Part shown: positions 34,286-43,562 of the stretch, one piece after another
Numbering within the stretch: the first letter of the stretch is position 1
Layout of the letters: every line of letters begins with the position of its first letter
Assembly (NCBI RefSeq): GCF_030732095.1
Contig: NZ_JAVAMQ010000017.1
Location: forward strand, 1 to 64,000
Direction of reading: 5' to 3'
DNA from: Paracoccus spongiarum
GTDB taxonomy: Bacteria > Pseudomonadota > Alphaproteobacteria > Rhodobacterales > Rhodobacteraceae
Length of the DNA stretch: 64,000 nucleotides
The notes under the pieces: generated by a model
The model's database searches: none
The model's input: the letters and a program-made list of their open reading frames with translations, nothing else
What the model was told of the DNA's origin: nothing
Program-made: the position numbers and the translations under genes

Positions 34286-34929
34286 TCGCGCGCCCCGAAG
34301 ATGGCCGAGCCGACGCGCACATGGGTAGCGCCCTCGGCGATCGCGGCCTCGAAATCGGCGCTCATCCCCATCGAAAGCAGGGGCAGGCCGTTCTCGCCGG
34401 CCAGACGCCGCAGCAGGCGGAAATGCGGCACCGGGTCCTGATCCTCGGGCGGGATGCACATCAGCCCCTCGGGAGCCAGGCCCAGCGCGTGGCATTCGGC
34501 CAGAAAGCCCGGCAGTTCGTCGGCCAGAATGCCGGCCTTCTGCGGCTCGTCGCCGGTGTTGACCTGCACGAACAGTTGCGGGTTGCGGCTCTGATCGGCG
34601 ATCTGCTGGGCCAGCTTGCGGGCCAGGCTGATGCGGTCCAGCGTGTGGATCGCATCGAACAGCGCCACCGCCGCGCGGGCCTTGTTCGATTGCAGGGGCC
34701 CGATCATGTGGACCGAGACGCCCGGATGGGCCGCGCGCCAGCCGGGCCACTTGCCCTGTGCCTCCTGCACGTAATTCTCGCCAAAGACGCGCTGGCCGGC
34801 CTGCAGCACCGCCTGCACCCGGTCGTCGGGCTGCACCTTGCTGACCGCGATCAGCGTGACCGACCCGGCGGCCCGGCCCGCGGCCTGTTCTGCCGCGGCG
34901 ATGCGGCTCCTGATCTCATCCAGTCCCAT
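34276..34929 (-). CDS. yggS: YggS/PLPBP-family pyridoxal-phosphate homeostasis protein
   Basis: A 217-residue single-domain TIM barrel that carries pyridoxal phosphate but has no known catalysis; it balances B6 vitamers and amino acids. Lys31 in TLIAVSKVQP binds PLP; FGENYVQEAQGKW, HMIGPLQSNKAR, VQVNTGDEPQKAGI and LSMGMSADFEAAIAEGATHVRVGSAIFG follow the family closely. Start 34929 is chosen because any earlier start would lie in the porin terminator. Confidence 0.93.
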   Translation of the reverse strand: MGLDEIRSRIAAAEQAAGRAAGSVTLIAVSKVQPDDRVQAVLQAGQRVFGENYVQEAQGKWPGWRAAHPGVSVHMIGPLQSNKARAAVALFDAIHTLDRISLARKLAQQIADQSRNPQLFVQVNTGDEPQKAGILADELPGFLAECHALGLAPEGLMCIPPEDQDPVPHFRLLRRLAGENGLPLLSMGMSADFEAAIAEGATHVRVGSAIFGARDYG

Positions 34930-34936
34930 GGCGCGA

Positions 34937-34976
34937 CCAAACAAAAAGAAAAGAGCGGGCGCAAGGCCCGCTCTTT
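34937..34976 (-). terminator. Rho-independent terminator of the porin gene
   Basis: On the minus strand AAAGAGCGGGC and GCCCGCTCTTT form a perfect 11 bp stem with a 5 nt loop, followed by TTCTTTTTGTTTGG. The stop codon of the porin (35000) lies 23 bp upstream. This is the clearest intrinsic terminator in the window and fits a highly expressed gene. Confidence 0.9.
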
Positions 34977-34999
34977 CCAAAGGACTGTGATCGCAGGGA

Positions 35000-35941
35000 T
35001 CAGAAGTCGAAGCGCACGCCCATGTCGGCGGTCACACGCTCGTCGTAGCCACGGTGGATCGACGCACCCAGACGGGCGCCGCCCAGGTCGTAGTTCACGC
35101 CGATACCGAACGCGTTGTCGGTATCATTGCCGGCGAGGTCGTTGTTGGCGACATAGGCTTCGATGTTGGTCAGGCCATCGGCCAGGGTGTAGTCGCCATA
35201 CAGCGTGAAGGTCTTGCCGGCATCCTCTGCGCTGTCATTGTCAGCGTCGAGGTAGTTCAGGCCAACGCGAGCGTTCGGCATGACGGCATAGCGGGCGCCG
35301 ACGAAGTAAATGTCGTTCTCCGCAACGCCCTCACCGTCCATGACAGCGGCAGCCGACAGTTCCAGACGGTCGTTCCAAGTGTAGGATGCGGCCAAGCCGA
35401 ACTCTTCGTCGTCGTCGGTCAAGCCGGACTGGTCGGGATCGACATAGGACGCGATCAGGTTCACGTCGGCGATCGTGTATTTGACCGCGATACCCACGTA
35501 ATCGTCGGTCCGGCCATCGCCGTTGGCGTACTCATCGGCGTCATAGGCGAAGAACGAACCGCGGCGAACCAGGTCGCGATCATACGAACCCAGTTCCGAG
35601 CCATACAGCAGCGCAGCCGAGTCAAACGCGGTGTCGACGTTTCCGATCTCGACGGTCAGGCCCTGGCTGGTGACCCACAGCTTGCCGGCGTTCAGCTTGC
35701 CGGCGTCGTCGCTGTTCTGGTCCCACTGGATGCGGAAGCGTGCGCCGAAGTCGACGCCCTGGTCGCTCGAGGTGGCGGCGTCGATGTTCATGCGCAGACG
35801 CGAGATGATCTGCGATTCGTTGCCGGCCTGGTCTTCCGTATAGATCACGCCGGTACGGCCATAACCCGAGATGGTCACGTCGGCAGCGGCGACACCGGCG
35901 GTCAGAACCAGCGCGGTGGAGGCGATAAGAGCCTTTTTCAT
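35000..35941 (-). CDS. Outer-membrane porin (Rhodobacter porin family)
   Basis: A 313-residue outer-membrane beta barrel of the Rhodobacter/Paracoccus trimeric porin type. The signal peptide is MKKALIASTALVLTAGVAAA (cut before DVTISGYGRTG); alternating hydrophobic strands run throughout and the chain ends in Phe (VTADMGVRFDF) as required by BAM. The loop between about residues 75 and 110 with acidic residues likely forms the eyelet. Low GC relative to its neighbours in some codons and a strong terminator indicate high expression. GAGGG precedes the ATG. Confidence 0.93.
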   Translation of the reverse strand: MKKALIASTALVLTAGVAAADVTISGYGRTGVIYTEDQAGNESQIISRLRMNIDAATSSDQGVDFGARFRIQWDQNSDDAGKLNAGKLWVTSQGLTVEIGNVDTAFDSAALLYGSELGSYDRDLVRRGSFFAYDADEYANGDGRTDDYVGIAVKYTIADVNLIASYVDPDQSGLTDDDEEFGLAASYTWNDRLELSAAAVMDGEGVAENDIYFVGARYAVMPNARVGLNYLDADNDSAEDAGKTFTLYGDYTLADGLTNIEAYVANNDLAGNDTDNAFGIGVNYDLGGARLGASIHRGYDERVTADMGVRFDF

Positions 35942-36209
35942 GGTGGTGTTCCCTCTTGTCTCTCTGATGCCCAGAACGGAAGCCCCGCTTTGGGTATGGA
36001 TCGTGTTTCCTCCTTTCGATCCGGCGATGCAACGGATTCACCACGCTGCGAAAATCATTGGTCATTTCTGTGATGCACATGGGCCACACATTCCGGTGAG
36101 GTCGCGCCGCGCGGCCACCCTGCACCGCCAGCGCGGGGCGCCAAGGCGCTTGTGGCAGCCGGGCGTTCCGGGCTAAAGCTGCGGGCGACGGGAAGAACCG
36201 GGGGATCGC
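35942..36209. promoter_or_regulatory. Porin upstream region
   Basis: This 268 bp gap separates the porin (minus) and the DUF3576 lipoprotein gene (plus). On the minus strand a full Shine-Dalgarno-like GAAAGGAGGAAAC lies at about 36005-36019, but the triplet after it is ATC, which is in frame with the porin 20 codons upstream. It may be a ribosome standby site, or the remains of an older start. No clear -35/-10 pair is fixed by eye. Confidence 0.35.
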
Positions 36210-36689
36210 ATGAACACCGCACGCGCCGCGCGCCTGATCATCGCAACGACGCTTTGCGCCGCGCTGGCCGGCTGCGGAGGCAGCCGCGGACGCGACGCGT
36301 CGCCGGGCGAGATCGACCGCGAACTGCGCCCCGAGGCGCGCACCACCACGATCTGGGACCTGTTCTCGAACAGCGAGAACCCCAACAGCACCGTCGCGGT
36401 GAACAAGTATCTGTGGAATGCCAGCCTCGAGGTGCTGGACTTCCTGCCTGTGCAGACGGTCGATCCCTTCACCGGCGTCATCGTCACCGGCTATGGCACG
36501 CCGCCGGGCGGCGGGCGCAGCTATCGCGCCACCGTCAAGATCGCCGATCCGGCGCTGGATGCACGCAGCCTGAAGCTGTCGTTGCAGGGTCCGGGCGGCG
36601 CGGCCGTGGCGCCCGGCACCGCGCGGGCGGTCGAGGATGCGATCCTGACCCGCGCCCGGCAGTTGCGCATCCGCGACGGCCGCCTGTAA
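36210..36689 (+). CDS. DUF3576 lipoprotein
   Basis: A 159-residue exported protein of unknown role. A lipoprotein signal peptide ends in the lipobox LAGC (Cys22), followed by a Gly-rich linker and a domain with IWDLFSNSENPNSTVAVNKYLWNASLEVLDFLPVQ, the DUF3576 signature. DUF3576 genes usually sit directly ahead of leuS in alphaproteobacteria, as here (80 bp). Probably envelope-located. Confidence 0.9.
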   Translation: MNTARAARLIIATTLCAALAGCGGSRGRDASPGEIDRELRPEARTTTIWDLFSNSENPNSTVAVNKYLWNASLEVLDFLPVQTVDPFTGVIVTGYGTPPGGGRSYRATVKIADPALDARSLKLSLQGPGGAAVAPGTARAVEDAILTRARQLRIRDGRL

Positions 36690-36769
36690 GGGTCCCACGG
36701 CACGGCTGGACCTGATCCCGCCGGCCCTATACATCCTGCGGGCAACAACCGACGCCCGAGGACTGCCCG

Positions 36770-39310
36770 ATGCCCTATGATCCCGCCACCGCAGAAGCCC
36801 GCTGGCAAAAGGCCTGGGCCGATGCCGGCAGCTTTGCCGCGATCCGCGACGACCGCCCGAAATATTACGTGCTCGAGATGTTCCCCTATCCATCGGGGCG
36901 CATCCACATGGGCCATGTGCGCAACTACACGATGGGCGACGTGGTGGCGCGGTTCAAGCGGGCGCAGGGCTTTTCGGTGCTGCACCCGATGGGTTGGGAC
37001 GCCTTCGGCATGCCCGCCGAGAATGCCGCGATGGAGCAGGGCGGCCATCCGCGCGACTGGACCTATGCCAATATCGCCACCATGCGCGACCAGTTGAAGC
37101 CGCTGGGTCTGTCGATCGACTGGAGCCGCGAATTCGCCACCTGCGACGATGATTACGTCGCCCAGCAGCAGGCGCTGTTCCTGGATTTCCTCGATGCCGG
37201 GCTGATCACCCGCAAGTCGGCGCAGGTGAACTGGGACCCGGTCGACATGACGGTGCTGGCCAATGAACAGGTGATCGACGGCAAGGGCTGGCGGTCGGGC
37301 GCCACGGTCCAGCGCCGCGAACTGACCCAGTGGTTTTTCCGCATCAGCGACTATTCCGATGAGTTGCTGTCGGCGCTGGACGGGCTGTCGGGCTGGCCCG
37401 AGAAGGTGCGGCTGATGCAGGCCAACTGGATCGGCAAGTCGCGCGGGCTGCAATTCCGCTTCGACACCGTGGACGCCCCCGAGGCATTCGCGACGATCGA
37501 GGTCTATACGACCCGCCCGGACACGCTGATGGGTGCCAGTTTCCTGGCGCTGTCGCCCGACCACCCGCTGGTCCGCGACCTTGCCGCCGCCGATCCGGCC
37601 GTCGCCGCCTTCGTCGAGGAATGCCGCAAGATCGGGACCACCGAGGAAGCGATCGAGACCGCGCCCAAGCTGGGCTTCGACACCGGGCTGACGGTGGCGC
37701 ACCCGCTGGACCCGGACTGGCACCTGCCGATCTGGATCGCGAATTTCGTGCTGATGGATTATGGCACCGGCGCCATCTTCGGCAGCCCGGCGCATGACGA
37801 GCGCGACCATGAATTCGCCACCAAATACGGCCTGCCGATCCGCGCCACCTTCGGCGAGGCGGGGATGAGCCGCGAACAGGCCGATGCGCTGGTCGCCAAC
37901 GCGCCCTATGTGCCGATGAAATCCGAACCCGTGACCTATGTGCGCGGCTTCGCCGGCCCGGCCGACCAGACCGGAGAGGCCGCCGTCGATGCCGCCATCG
38001 CCCATGCCGAGGCGCAGGGCTATGGCGCAGGCGTGACCAAGTTCCGCCTGCGCGACTGGGGCATCTCGCGGCAGCGATACTGGGGCTGCCCGATCCCGGT
38101 CCTGCATTGCGATGCCTGCGGCACCGTCCCCGAGGCCAAGGCGAACCTGCCCGTGCTGCTGCCGCGCGATGTCGGCTTCGACCAGCCCGGCAACCCGCTG
38201 GACCGCCATCCGTCCTGGCGGCAGGCCACCTGCCCGCAATGCGGCGGGGCGGCGCTGCGCGAGACGGACACGATGGACACCTTCGTCGATTCGTCCTGGT
38301 ATTATGCCCGCTTCACCAGCCCCCATGCCGCCACCCCGACCGACCGGGCGGATGCCGATTACTGGATGAATGTGGACCAGTATATCGGCGGCATCGAACA
38401 CGCGATCCTGCATCTGCTGTATTCGCGCTTCTTCGCCCGCGCGATGGTCAGGACCGGGCACCTGCCCGACAGCGCGAAGGAACCCTTCGACGCGCTGTTC
38501 ACGCAAGGCATGGTCACGCACGAGATCTACATGACCCGCGACGAGCGCGGCCGTCCCCTCTATCACCTGCCCGAGGACGTGATCGACGGGCGGCTGGCCG
38601 ATGGCACGCCGGTGGACGTCATCCCCTCGGCCAAGATGTCGAAGTCGAAGAAGAACGTCGTCGATCCGGTGAACATCGTCGCCAGCTTCGGCGCCGACAC
38701 GGCGCGCTGGTTCATGCTGTCCGACAGCCCGCCCGAACGCGACGTGGAATGGACCGCCGCCGGGGCCGAGGCCGCGCACAAGTTCCTGTCCCGCGTGTTC
38801 CGGCTGGCCGAGGATGCGCCCGCGACGGGCGGCGACGACCCCGACCTGACCCGCAGCGCCCATCGCGCCATTGCCGAGGTGACGAAATCCATCGAGGGTT
38901 TTGCCTTCAACAAGGCCGTCGCCCGGCTTTACGAACTGGCCAATGCCATCGGCAGGTCCGGCGCCGGCGGCGACGCGCGGCGCGCGGTGCTGCGGATCAT
39001 GGCGCAACTGATGGCGCCGATGGTGCCGCATCTGGCGGAAGAGGTCTGGGCCCATGCCGGCGGGCAGGGCATGGTCGTCGATGCGCCCTGGCCCAAGCCC
39101 GATCCGGCGATGCTGCAGGACGACACGGTGATCCTGCCGATCCAGATCAACGGCAAGCGCCGGGCCGAGATCAGCGTGGCCAGGGACATGCCCAAGGACC
39201 AGATCGAGGCGCTGGTGCTGGCCGATGAAACCGTGCGGCGCTTTCTGGAAGGGGCCGCGCCGAAGAAGCTGATCGTGGTGCCGGGGCGGATCGTCAATGT
39301 CGTCGCCTGA
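36770..39310 (+). CDS. leuS: Leucyl-tRNA synthetase
   Basis: An 846-residue class Ia synthetase charging tRNA-Leu. The HIGH motif is HMGH (residues 46-49), the KMSKS motif is in [14 protein letters not shown], and the editing CP1 domain has the conserved Thr-rich [22 protein letters not shown] and [18 protein letters not shown] zinc-ribbon-like CDACG/CPQCGG pair lies in the leucine-specific insert region. Size and order are normal. Confidence 0.97.
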   Translation: MPYDPATAEARWQKAWADAGSFAAIRDDRPKYYVLEMFPYPSGRIHMGHVRNYTMGDVVARFKRAQGFSVLHPMGWDAFGMPAENAAMEQGGHPRDWTYANIATMRDQLKPLGLSIDWSREFATCDDDYVAQQQALFLDFLDAGLITRKSAQVNWDPVDMTVLANEQVIDGKGWRSGATVQRRELTQWFFRISDYSDELLSALDGLSGWPEKVRLMQANWIGKSRGLQFRFDTVDAPEAFATIEVYTTRPDTLMGASFLALSPDHPLVRDLAAADPAVAAFVEECRKIGTTEEAIETAPKLGFDTGLTVAHPLDPDWHLPIWIANFVLMDYGTGAIFGSPAHDERDHEFATKYGLPIRATFGEAGMSREQADALVANAPYVPMKSEPVTYVRGFAGPADQTGEAAVDAAIAHAEAQGYGAGVTKFRLRDWGISRQRYWGCPIPVLHCDACGTVPEAKANLPVLLPRDVGFDQPGNPLDRHPSWRQATCPQCGGAALRETDTMDTFVDSSWYYARFTSPHAATPTDRADADYWMNVDQYIGGIEHAILHLLYSRFFARAMVRTGHLPDSAKEPFDALFTQGMVTHEIYMTRDERGRPLYHLPEDVIDGRLADGTPVDVIPSAKMSKSKKNVVDPVNIVASFGADTARWFMLSDSPPERDVEWTAAGAEAAHKFLSRVFRLAEDAPATGGDDPDLTRSAHRAIAEVTKSIEGFAFNKAVARLYELANAIGRSGAGGDARRAVLRIMAQLMAPMVPHLAEEVWAHAGGQGMVVDAPWPKPDPAMLQDDTVILPIQINGKRRAEISVARDMPKDQIEALVLADETVRRFLEGAAPKKLIVVPGRIVNVVA

Positions 39311-39791
39311 GCGCCTGACACGCCGCGCGGCCCTGCTGGGCCTGCTGGCGGTCGCGGCCTGCGGGCTGACGCCGGTCTATGGCCCGCAGGGCGCCGGCAC
39401 CCGGCTGTTCGGGAAGCTGCGCCCCCGCGACCCGGTGACGTTCCAGGACTTCGCCTTCAACCGCCGGCTGGCCGAACGGCTGGGGCCCGAGGATGCGGCG
39501 ATCTACGATCTGGATTACCGCCTCAGCGTCGGGGTGGTGCCGCAGGCGATCACCCCCGACGAGGTGACGACCCGCTATGCGCTGAACGGCACCGCCGATT
39601 TCGCGCTGACCGACCGCGCCGGCCGGGTGCTGGCCGAGGGGCGGGTCAGCAGCTTCACCTCGTATTCCACCACCGGCACGACCATCGCCACGCTGACCGC
39701 CGAGGGCGATGCCCGCGAAAGGCTGGCGCGGATGCTGGCCGATCAGGTGGTCACGCGGCTGCTGGCGGCGGCGGGCAGCCTGCCCGAATGA
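39297..39791 (+). CDS. lptE: LPS-assembly lipoprotein LptE
   Basis: A 164-residue outer-membrane lipoprotein that plugs the LptD barrel for lipopolysaccharide export. The signal peptide carries an arginine pair (LTRRAALLG) and a lipobox-type VAAC before GLTPVYGP, the common LptE start. [25 protein letters not shown] and the C-terminal helix fit alphaproteobacterial LptE. It overlaps leuS by 14 bp and holA by 4 bp. Confidence 0.88.
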   Translation: MSSPERLTRRAALLGLLAVAACGLTPVYGPQGAGTRLFGKLRPRDPVTFQDFAFNRRLAERLGPEDAAIYDLDYRLSVGVVPQAITPDEVTTRYALNGTADFALTDRAGRVLAEGRVSSFTSYSTTGTTIATLTAEGDARERLARMLADQVVTRLLAAAGSLPE

Positions 39792-40816
39792 ACCTCAAGG
39801 GCGCGGAAATCGCCCGCTATCTGGCGCGGCCCGACCCCTCGCGCCCGGCGCTGCTGATCTACGGGCAGGACGCGATGCGGGTGGCGCTGAAGCGCGCCGA
39901 GGCGGTGGCGGCGCTGGTCGGCGCCAGGGCCGACGAGGAGATGCGCATGACCCGGATGGCCGGCGGCGGGCTGAAGAAGGACCCGGCCGCCCTGCTGGAT
40001 GCGATCAAGGAGGTCGGCTTCTTTCCCGGCCCGCGGGTGGTTCTGGTCGAGGATACGCCCGACAGCGCGGCGGATGCGGTGGCGGCGGCGCTGTCGGACT
40101 GGCGCGCGGGCGATGCGGTGATCGTGGTGACGGCGGGCGGGCTGGCCAGGTCCTCGGCCCTGCGCAAGCTGTTCGAGGCGCATCGCGAGGCGGTCGCGGC
40201 GCCGATCTATGACGACCCGCCCGGCGACGAGGAAATCGCCCGCTGGCTGGCCGATGCCGGCCTGCGCGAGGTGCCGCGCGAGGCGATGCGCGATCTGGGC
40301 CTGCTGGCCCGCGCGCTGGACCCCGGCGATTTCCGCCAGACCGTCGAAAAGATCGGGCTTTACAAGCATGGCGATCCGACGCCGCTGAGTTCGGACGAGG
40401 TCGCGCTGATGGCGCCGGCGACCATCGAGGCCGATCTGGACGAACTGCTGCATGTCGTGGCCGAGGGGCGGTCCGACGAATTCGGGCCTCTGATGCGCCG
40501 CATCGAGGGGCAGGGCACGGCGCCGGTGACGCTGGCCATCGCCGCGTTGCGCCATTTTCGGGCGCTGTATCTGGCCGCCGCCGATCCGCAGGGACCCGGC
40601 GCGGGGCTGTCGCGGATGCGCCCGCCGGTCTTCGGGCCGCGCCGCGACCGGATGGCCCGGCAGGCGCAGGGCTGGGGCGTCGGCCCGCTGGAAGAAGCCG
40701 TGCGCAGCCTGCTGGATACCGACCTGACGCTGCGCAGCGCCAGCCGCGCGCCGCAGATGGCGCTGATCGAACGCGCGCTGATCCGGCTGGCGATGGTGGC
40801 GCGGGGCCGCAGGTGA
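39788..40816 (+). CDS. holA: DNA polymerase III delta subunit
   Basis: A 342-residue clamp-loader subunit that opens the beta sliding clamp. It begins [32 protein letters not shown], has the GGLKKDPAALLDAIKEVGFFPGPRVVLVE N-domain, and the conserved domain III YKHGDPTPLSSDEVALMA. It starts in an ATGA overlap with lptE and ends in a GTGA overlap with the next gene. Confidence 0.93.
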   Translation: MNLKGAEIARYLARPDPSRPALLIYGQDAMRVALKRAEAVAALVGARADEEMRMTRMAGGGLKKDPAALLDAIKEVGFFPGPRVVLVEDTPDSAADAVAAALSDWRAGDAVIVVTAGGLARSSALRKLFEAHREAVAAPIYDDPPGDEEIARWLADAGLREVPREAMRDLGLLARALDPGDFRQTVEKIGLYKHGDPTPLSSDEVALMAPATIEADLDELLHVVAEGRSDEFGPLMRRIEGQGTAPVTLAIAALRHFRALYLAAADPQGPGAGLSRMRPPVFGPRRDRMARQAQGWGVGPLEEAVRSLLDTDLTLRSASRAPQMALIERALIRLAMVARGRR

Positions 40817-42024
40817 GCGAGGCGGTCGATGCGCTGGTGATCGGCGCCGGGCCAGCCGGGCTGATGGCCGCCGAGGTGATGGCCGCGTCCGGGCGAAGGG
40901 TGGTGGTGGCCGAGGCGATGCCCACGCCGGCGCGCAAGTTCCTGATGGCCGGGAAATCCGGGCTGAACCTGACGCGGGACGAGCCGGCCGATCTGTTCGC
41001 GACACGGTTTGGCGGCAGCACCGGGGGCCTCCTGCCCCCGGACCCCCGGGGATATTTGGGCACAGAAGATGCGGCATTTGGCCCCGCCGAGGTGATGGCC
41101 TGGGCGCGGGGGCTGGGGATCTCGCTGTTCACAGGCTCGACCGGGCGGGTGTTTCCGGTGGGCATGAAGGCCTCGCCGCTGCTGCGGGCCTGGCTGGGCC
41201 GGCTGCGCGAGGCCGGGGTCGAGTTGCGGACCGGCTGGCGCTGGGCGGCAATCGGTGGCGGGTTCGGGTTTGCAACGGCCGAGGGGCCGCGCGTCCTGCG
41301 CCCCGCCGTCGCTGTCCTGGCGCTTGGCGGGGCCAGCTGGCCGCGGCTTGGATCGGATGCGCGCTGGGTGGAGATGCTGCGCGCCGCGGGTGTGGGCATC
41401 GCGCCCTTCCGGCCCGCCAACATGGGGTTGCGGGTGGGCTGGTCGGTGCAGATGCGGCGGCATCTGGGGGCGGCGGTCAAGGGGGTCGCGATCCATGCCG
41501 GCGGGCAGGTCAGCCGGGGCGAATGGGTGATCGCCCGGCAGGGCATCGAGGGCGGCGGCGTCTATGCGGTGGCGGCGGCGCTGCGCGACGGCGCGGCGGG
41601 CCATGTCGATCTGGCCCCTGATCTGGACCTTGCGGCACTGACCGCGCGCTTTCAGCGGCCCCAGGGCCGTCTGTCGCTGGGAAACCGGCTGCGGCGGGTG
41701 CTGGGCGACCCGGTCAAGGTGGCACTGCTGCTGGAATGGGGGGCGCCGCTGCCCGATACGCCCGCCGCCTGGGCCGAGCGGGCCAAGTCGCTGCCGCTGC
41801 GCCATGACGGGCCGATGGGGCTGGACCGGGCGATCTCGTCGGCGGGCGGAATCGTCGCGGATGCCGTCACCGCCGATCTGGAACTTCGCGCCCTGCCGGG
41901 GGTCTTCGCGGCCGGCGAGATGCTGGACTGGGAGGCGCCGACCGGGGGCTATCTGCTGACCGGCTGCCTTGCGACGGGCCGTCTGGCGGGACTTGCGGCG
42001 GCGCGGCATCGATCTGTTGCATGA
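40813..42024 (+). CDS. FAD-dependent oxidoreductase, PP4765/HI0933 (BaiN-like) family
   Basis: A 403-residue flavoprotein: the N-terminal dinucleotide motif is VIGAGPAGLMAAEVMAASG (about 8-26), then KFLMAGKSGLNLT, GSTGRVFPVGMKASPLLRAWLGRLREAGVELRTGWRW and the C-terminal GVFAAGEMLDWEAPTGGYLLTGCLATGRLAG. Redox substrate unknown. The start is GTG 40813. The segment about residues 71-86 (STGGLLPPDPRGYLGTED) is encoded by a repeat element otherwise found outside genes, and it probably forms an extra loop. The frame is intact. Confidence 0.87.
   Translation: MSEAVDALVIGAGPAGLMAAEVMAASGRRVVVAEAMPTPARKFLMAGKSGLNLTRDEPADLFATRFGGSTGGLLPPDPRGYLGTEDAAFGPAEVMAWARGLGISLFTGSTGRVFPVGMKASPLLRAWLGRLREAGVELRTGWRWAAIGGGFGFATAEGPRVLRPAVAVLALGGASWPRLGSDARWVEMLRAAGVGIAPFRPANMGLRVGWSVQMRRHLGAAVKGVAIHAGGQVSRGEWVIARQGIEGGGVYAVAAALRDGAAGHVDLAPDLDLAALTARFQRPQGRLSLGNRLRRVLGDPVKVALLLEWGAPLPDTPAAWAERAKSLPLRHDGPMGLDRAISSAGGIVADAVTADLELRALPGVFAAGEMLDWEAPTGGYLLTGCLATGRLAGLAAARHRSVA
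41023..41070 (+). repeat. GC-rich repeat element, copy 1 (inside a gene)
   Basis: GGGGGCCTCCTGCCCCCG, GACCCCCGGGGATATTTGGG and CACAGAAGAT run in series for 48 bp. They match copy 2 at 47929-47973 in nearly every base, apart from small indels and substitutions. Here the element lies in frame within the flavoprotein gene. Such elements (inverted GGGGGC/GCCCCC arms plus a GATATTTGG tail) are common in Rhodobacteraceae intergenic DNA. Confidence 0.8.
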
Positions 42025-42097
42025 AGGCAACAGTCGCGGGCGTCACGCGCATGTCGGAGACAGTCACGCCGTCTTGCCCTATGCTGGCGTCATGGGA

Positions 42098-42128
42098 GGA
42101 AACCACGCCCCGCAAGGAAAGGGTTTCC
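42098..42128 (+). promoter_or_regulatory. Small stem-loop ahead of the DUF1127 gene
   Basis: GGAAACC (42098-42104) pairs with GGTTTCC (42122-42128) right before ATG 42130, and the candidate ribosome site AAGGAAAGG sits in and beside the loop. It may tune translation of the small protein. Only complementarity supports it. Confidence 0.3.
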
Positions 42129-42129
42129 A

Positions 42130-42348
42130 ATGGCTCACACGATCACCGACTTTTCCCCGGAGATCCGCCAGCGCATCGACGCCGCCTTCGCCCGCATCGG
42201 CCAGGGCCTGAACGCCTATGTCGAGACCCGCGCGCGCCGCGACCGGATCGAGGCGCTGGAGGCGAAATCCGACGAGGAGCTGGCCCGCATGGGCCTGACC
42301 CGCGACGGCATCATCGCCCATGTCTTTCGCGACATGATCTGGATGTAG
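42130..42348 (+). CDS. DUF1127-family small protein
   Basis: A 72-residue peptide whose C-terminal half fits the DUF1127 pattern: an R-rich helix RARRDRIEALEAKSDEELARMGLTRDGIIAHVF. DUF1127 proteins in Rhodobacter affect stress sRNA processing and RNA turnover; in agrobacteria they affect phosphate and carbon metabolism. This one has the longer N-terminus typical of the larger members. AAGGAAAGG lies upstream of the ATG. Confidence 0.85.
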   Translation: MAHTITDFSPEIRQRIDAAFARIGQGLNAYVETRARRDRIEALEAKSDEELARMGLTRDGIIAHVFRDMIWM

Positions 42349-42356
42349 CGGCCGGG

Positions 42357-42980
42357 CTACAGGGCGGCGGCGCGCCGGAAGGCGGGCCGCTGGCGCATCC
42401 GGTCGAGATAGGCGGTCAGCCGCGCCTCGACCACCGGAAAGCGCGCCGTCAGCGCCCAGGTCAGGCAATGGGTCAGGATGATGTCGGGCACGGTCATCGT
42501 CTCGCCCATCACGAAATCGCCCTCGGCCATCCGGTGGACCAGGGTGCGCTGGCTGCGTTCGAATTCCCATCGCAGGGTGTTCTTGATGGCGCTGAGGCGC
42601 ATCTCCTCGGGCAGCACGAAGCTGTGCCGCGCCGCAAGCCACAGCGCGGCGTCGAATTCGTCCAGCAGAAACTGCGTGAGGCTGTCCTGCCGGGCCCGGT
42701 CCAGCGTGCCGGCGGGGTAGCTGAGGCGGCCGTGCCGGTCGGCCAGATAGGTCAGGATCGCCGTCGAATCGGTGATCGGCGTGCCGTCGTCGATCAGCAC
42801 CGGCACCTTGCCGGCGGGATTGAACGCGACCACGCCCTCGCCATGCGGATTGGCGGGGATGTGGCGATAGGGCTGGCCAAGCTCTTCCAGCATCCACAGC
42901 ACGCGCAGGCTGCGACTGCCGACGGTGCCAATGACGGTATAGGGCGCGGCCGGGTCGCGGCTGTCGGGGCGGGGGGTCAT
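42357..42980 (-). CDS. Glutathione S-transferase family protein
   Basis: A 207-residue GST: thioredoxin-like N-domain (about 12-90; YTVIGTVGSRSLRVLWMLEELGQPY, KVPVLIDDGTPITDSTAILTYLADRHG, with the cis-Pro and Ser-Asp-type glutathione site) and all-helical C-domain with FVMGETMTVPDIILTHCLTWA. A Ser rather than Cys or Tyr may be the catalytic residue. Start 42980 (MTPRPD) overlaps the thioesterase stop (ATGA). Confidence 0.88.
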   Translation of the reverse strand: MTPRPDSRDPAAPYTVIGTVGSRSLRVLWMLEELGQPYRHIPANPHGEGVVAFNPAGKVPVLIDDGTPITDSTAILTYLADRHGRLSYPAGTLDRARQDSLTQFLLDEFDAALWLAARHSFVLPEEMRLSAIKNTLRWEFERSQRTLVHRMAEGDFVMGETMTVPDIILTHCLTWALTARFPVVEARLTAYLDRMRQRPAFRRAAAL

Positions 42981-43396
42981 TCCTGCCACTCCATCACCAT
43001 CTGCGTCTGGGTGACGATCGCCGCCACCTTGCCGTCGCCGCGCGTCACCACGCTCTGCCAGACCTGCGTGGTGCGGCCGCGATGCAGCGGGGTCGCGGTG
43101 GCCCGGGCCACGTCGCCCACCCGGATCGGGCGCAGGAAGTTGGTCTTGCTTTCGATGGTCGTCGTGGCGCGCGCGCGCGGGATGTTCAGCAGCGTGCCGG
43201 TGCCGCCGGCATTGTCGGCCAGCCCCATGATCGCGCCGCCATGCAGCACGTTGTTGTTGTTGGCCAGCGCCTGCGTCACCACCATCTCGAAGATCACCTC
43301 GTCGGGTCCGGCCAGCACCACCCGTGCCCCCAGATGCCGCGCGAAAGCCGAGCCGATCTCGTCGATCCGCCGCGCCGAGCCGTCCTGATCGCGCAT
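42977..43396 (-). CDS. PaaI-family hotdog thioesterase
   Basis: A 139-residue single hotdog domain: NNNVLHGGAIMGLADNAGGTGTLLN carries the HGG catalytic loop with the acidic Asp after it, and RIRVGDVARATATPLHRGRTTQVWQ-like strands follow (here RPIRVGDV). It probably cleaves acyl-CoA thioesters. ATG 43396 is preceded by GGGGGG; an upstream ATG at 43423 is less well supported. It is coupled to the GST gene. Confidence 0.88.
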   Translation of the reverse strand: MRDQDGSARRIDEIGSAFARHLGARVVLAGPDEVIFEMVVTQALANNNNVLHGGAIMGLADNAGGTGTLLNIPRARATTTIESKTNFLRPIRVGDVARATATPLHRGRTTQVWQSVVTRGDGKVAAIVTQTQMVMEWQE

Positions 43397-43450
43397 CTGC
43401 CCCCCGATTGCCGCCCCCGCCATTGGGGCGCGAAAGCGCGGGATTGGCAA

Positions 43451-43562
43451 GGGGCTGCGGATGAGGGGCTGCGGATGAGGGGCTGCGGATGAGGGGCTGC
43501 GGATGAGGGGCTGCGGATGAGGGGCTGCGGATCGGGCCCTGCGGATCAGGCCCTGCGGCAGG
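43451..43562. repeat. 14 bp tandem repeat
   Basis: The unit GGGGCTGCGGATGA is repeated five times perfectly from 43451 to 43520, followed by one near copy ending ATCG (43521-43534) and two decayed copies beginning GGCCCTGCGG (43535-43562). The last copies reach into the 3' end of the transglycosylase gene (stop 43546-43548). It lies in the gap between that gene and the thioesterase gene. Copy-number change by slippage is likely. Confidence 0.95.

Noticed and set aside
43451..43562. CRISPR-like array
   Set aside because: Units of 14 bp are directly adjacent with no spacers; this is a simple tandem repeat.
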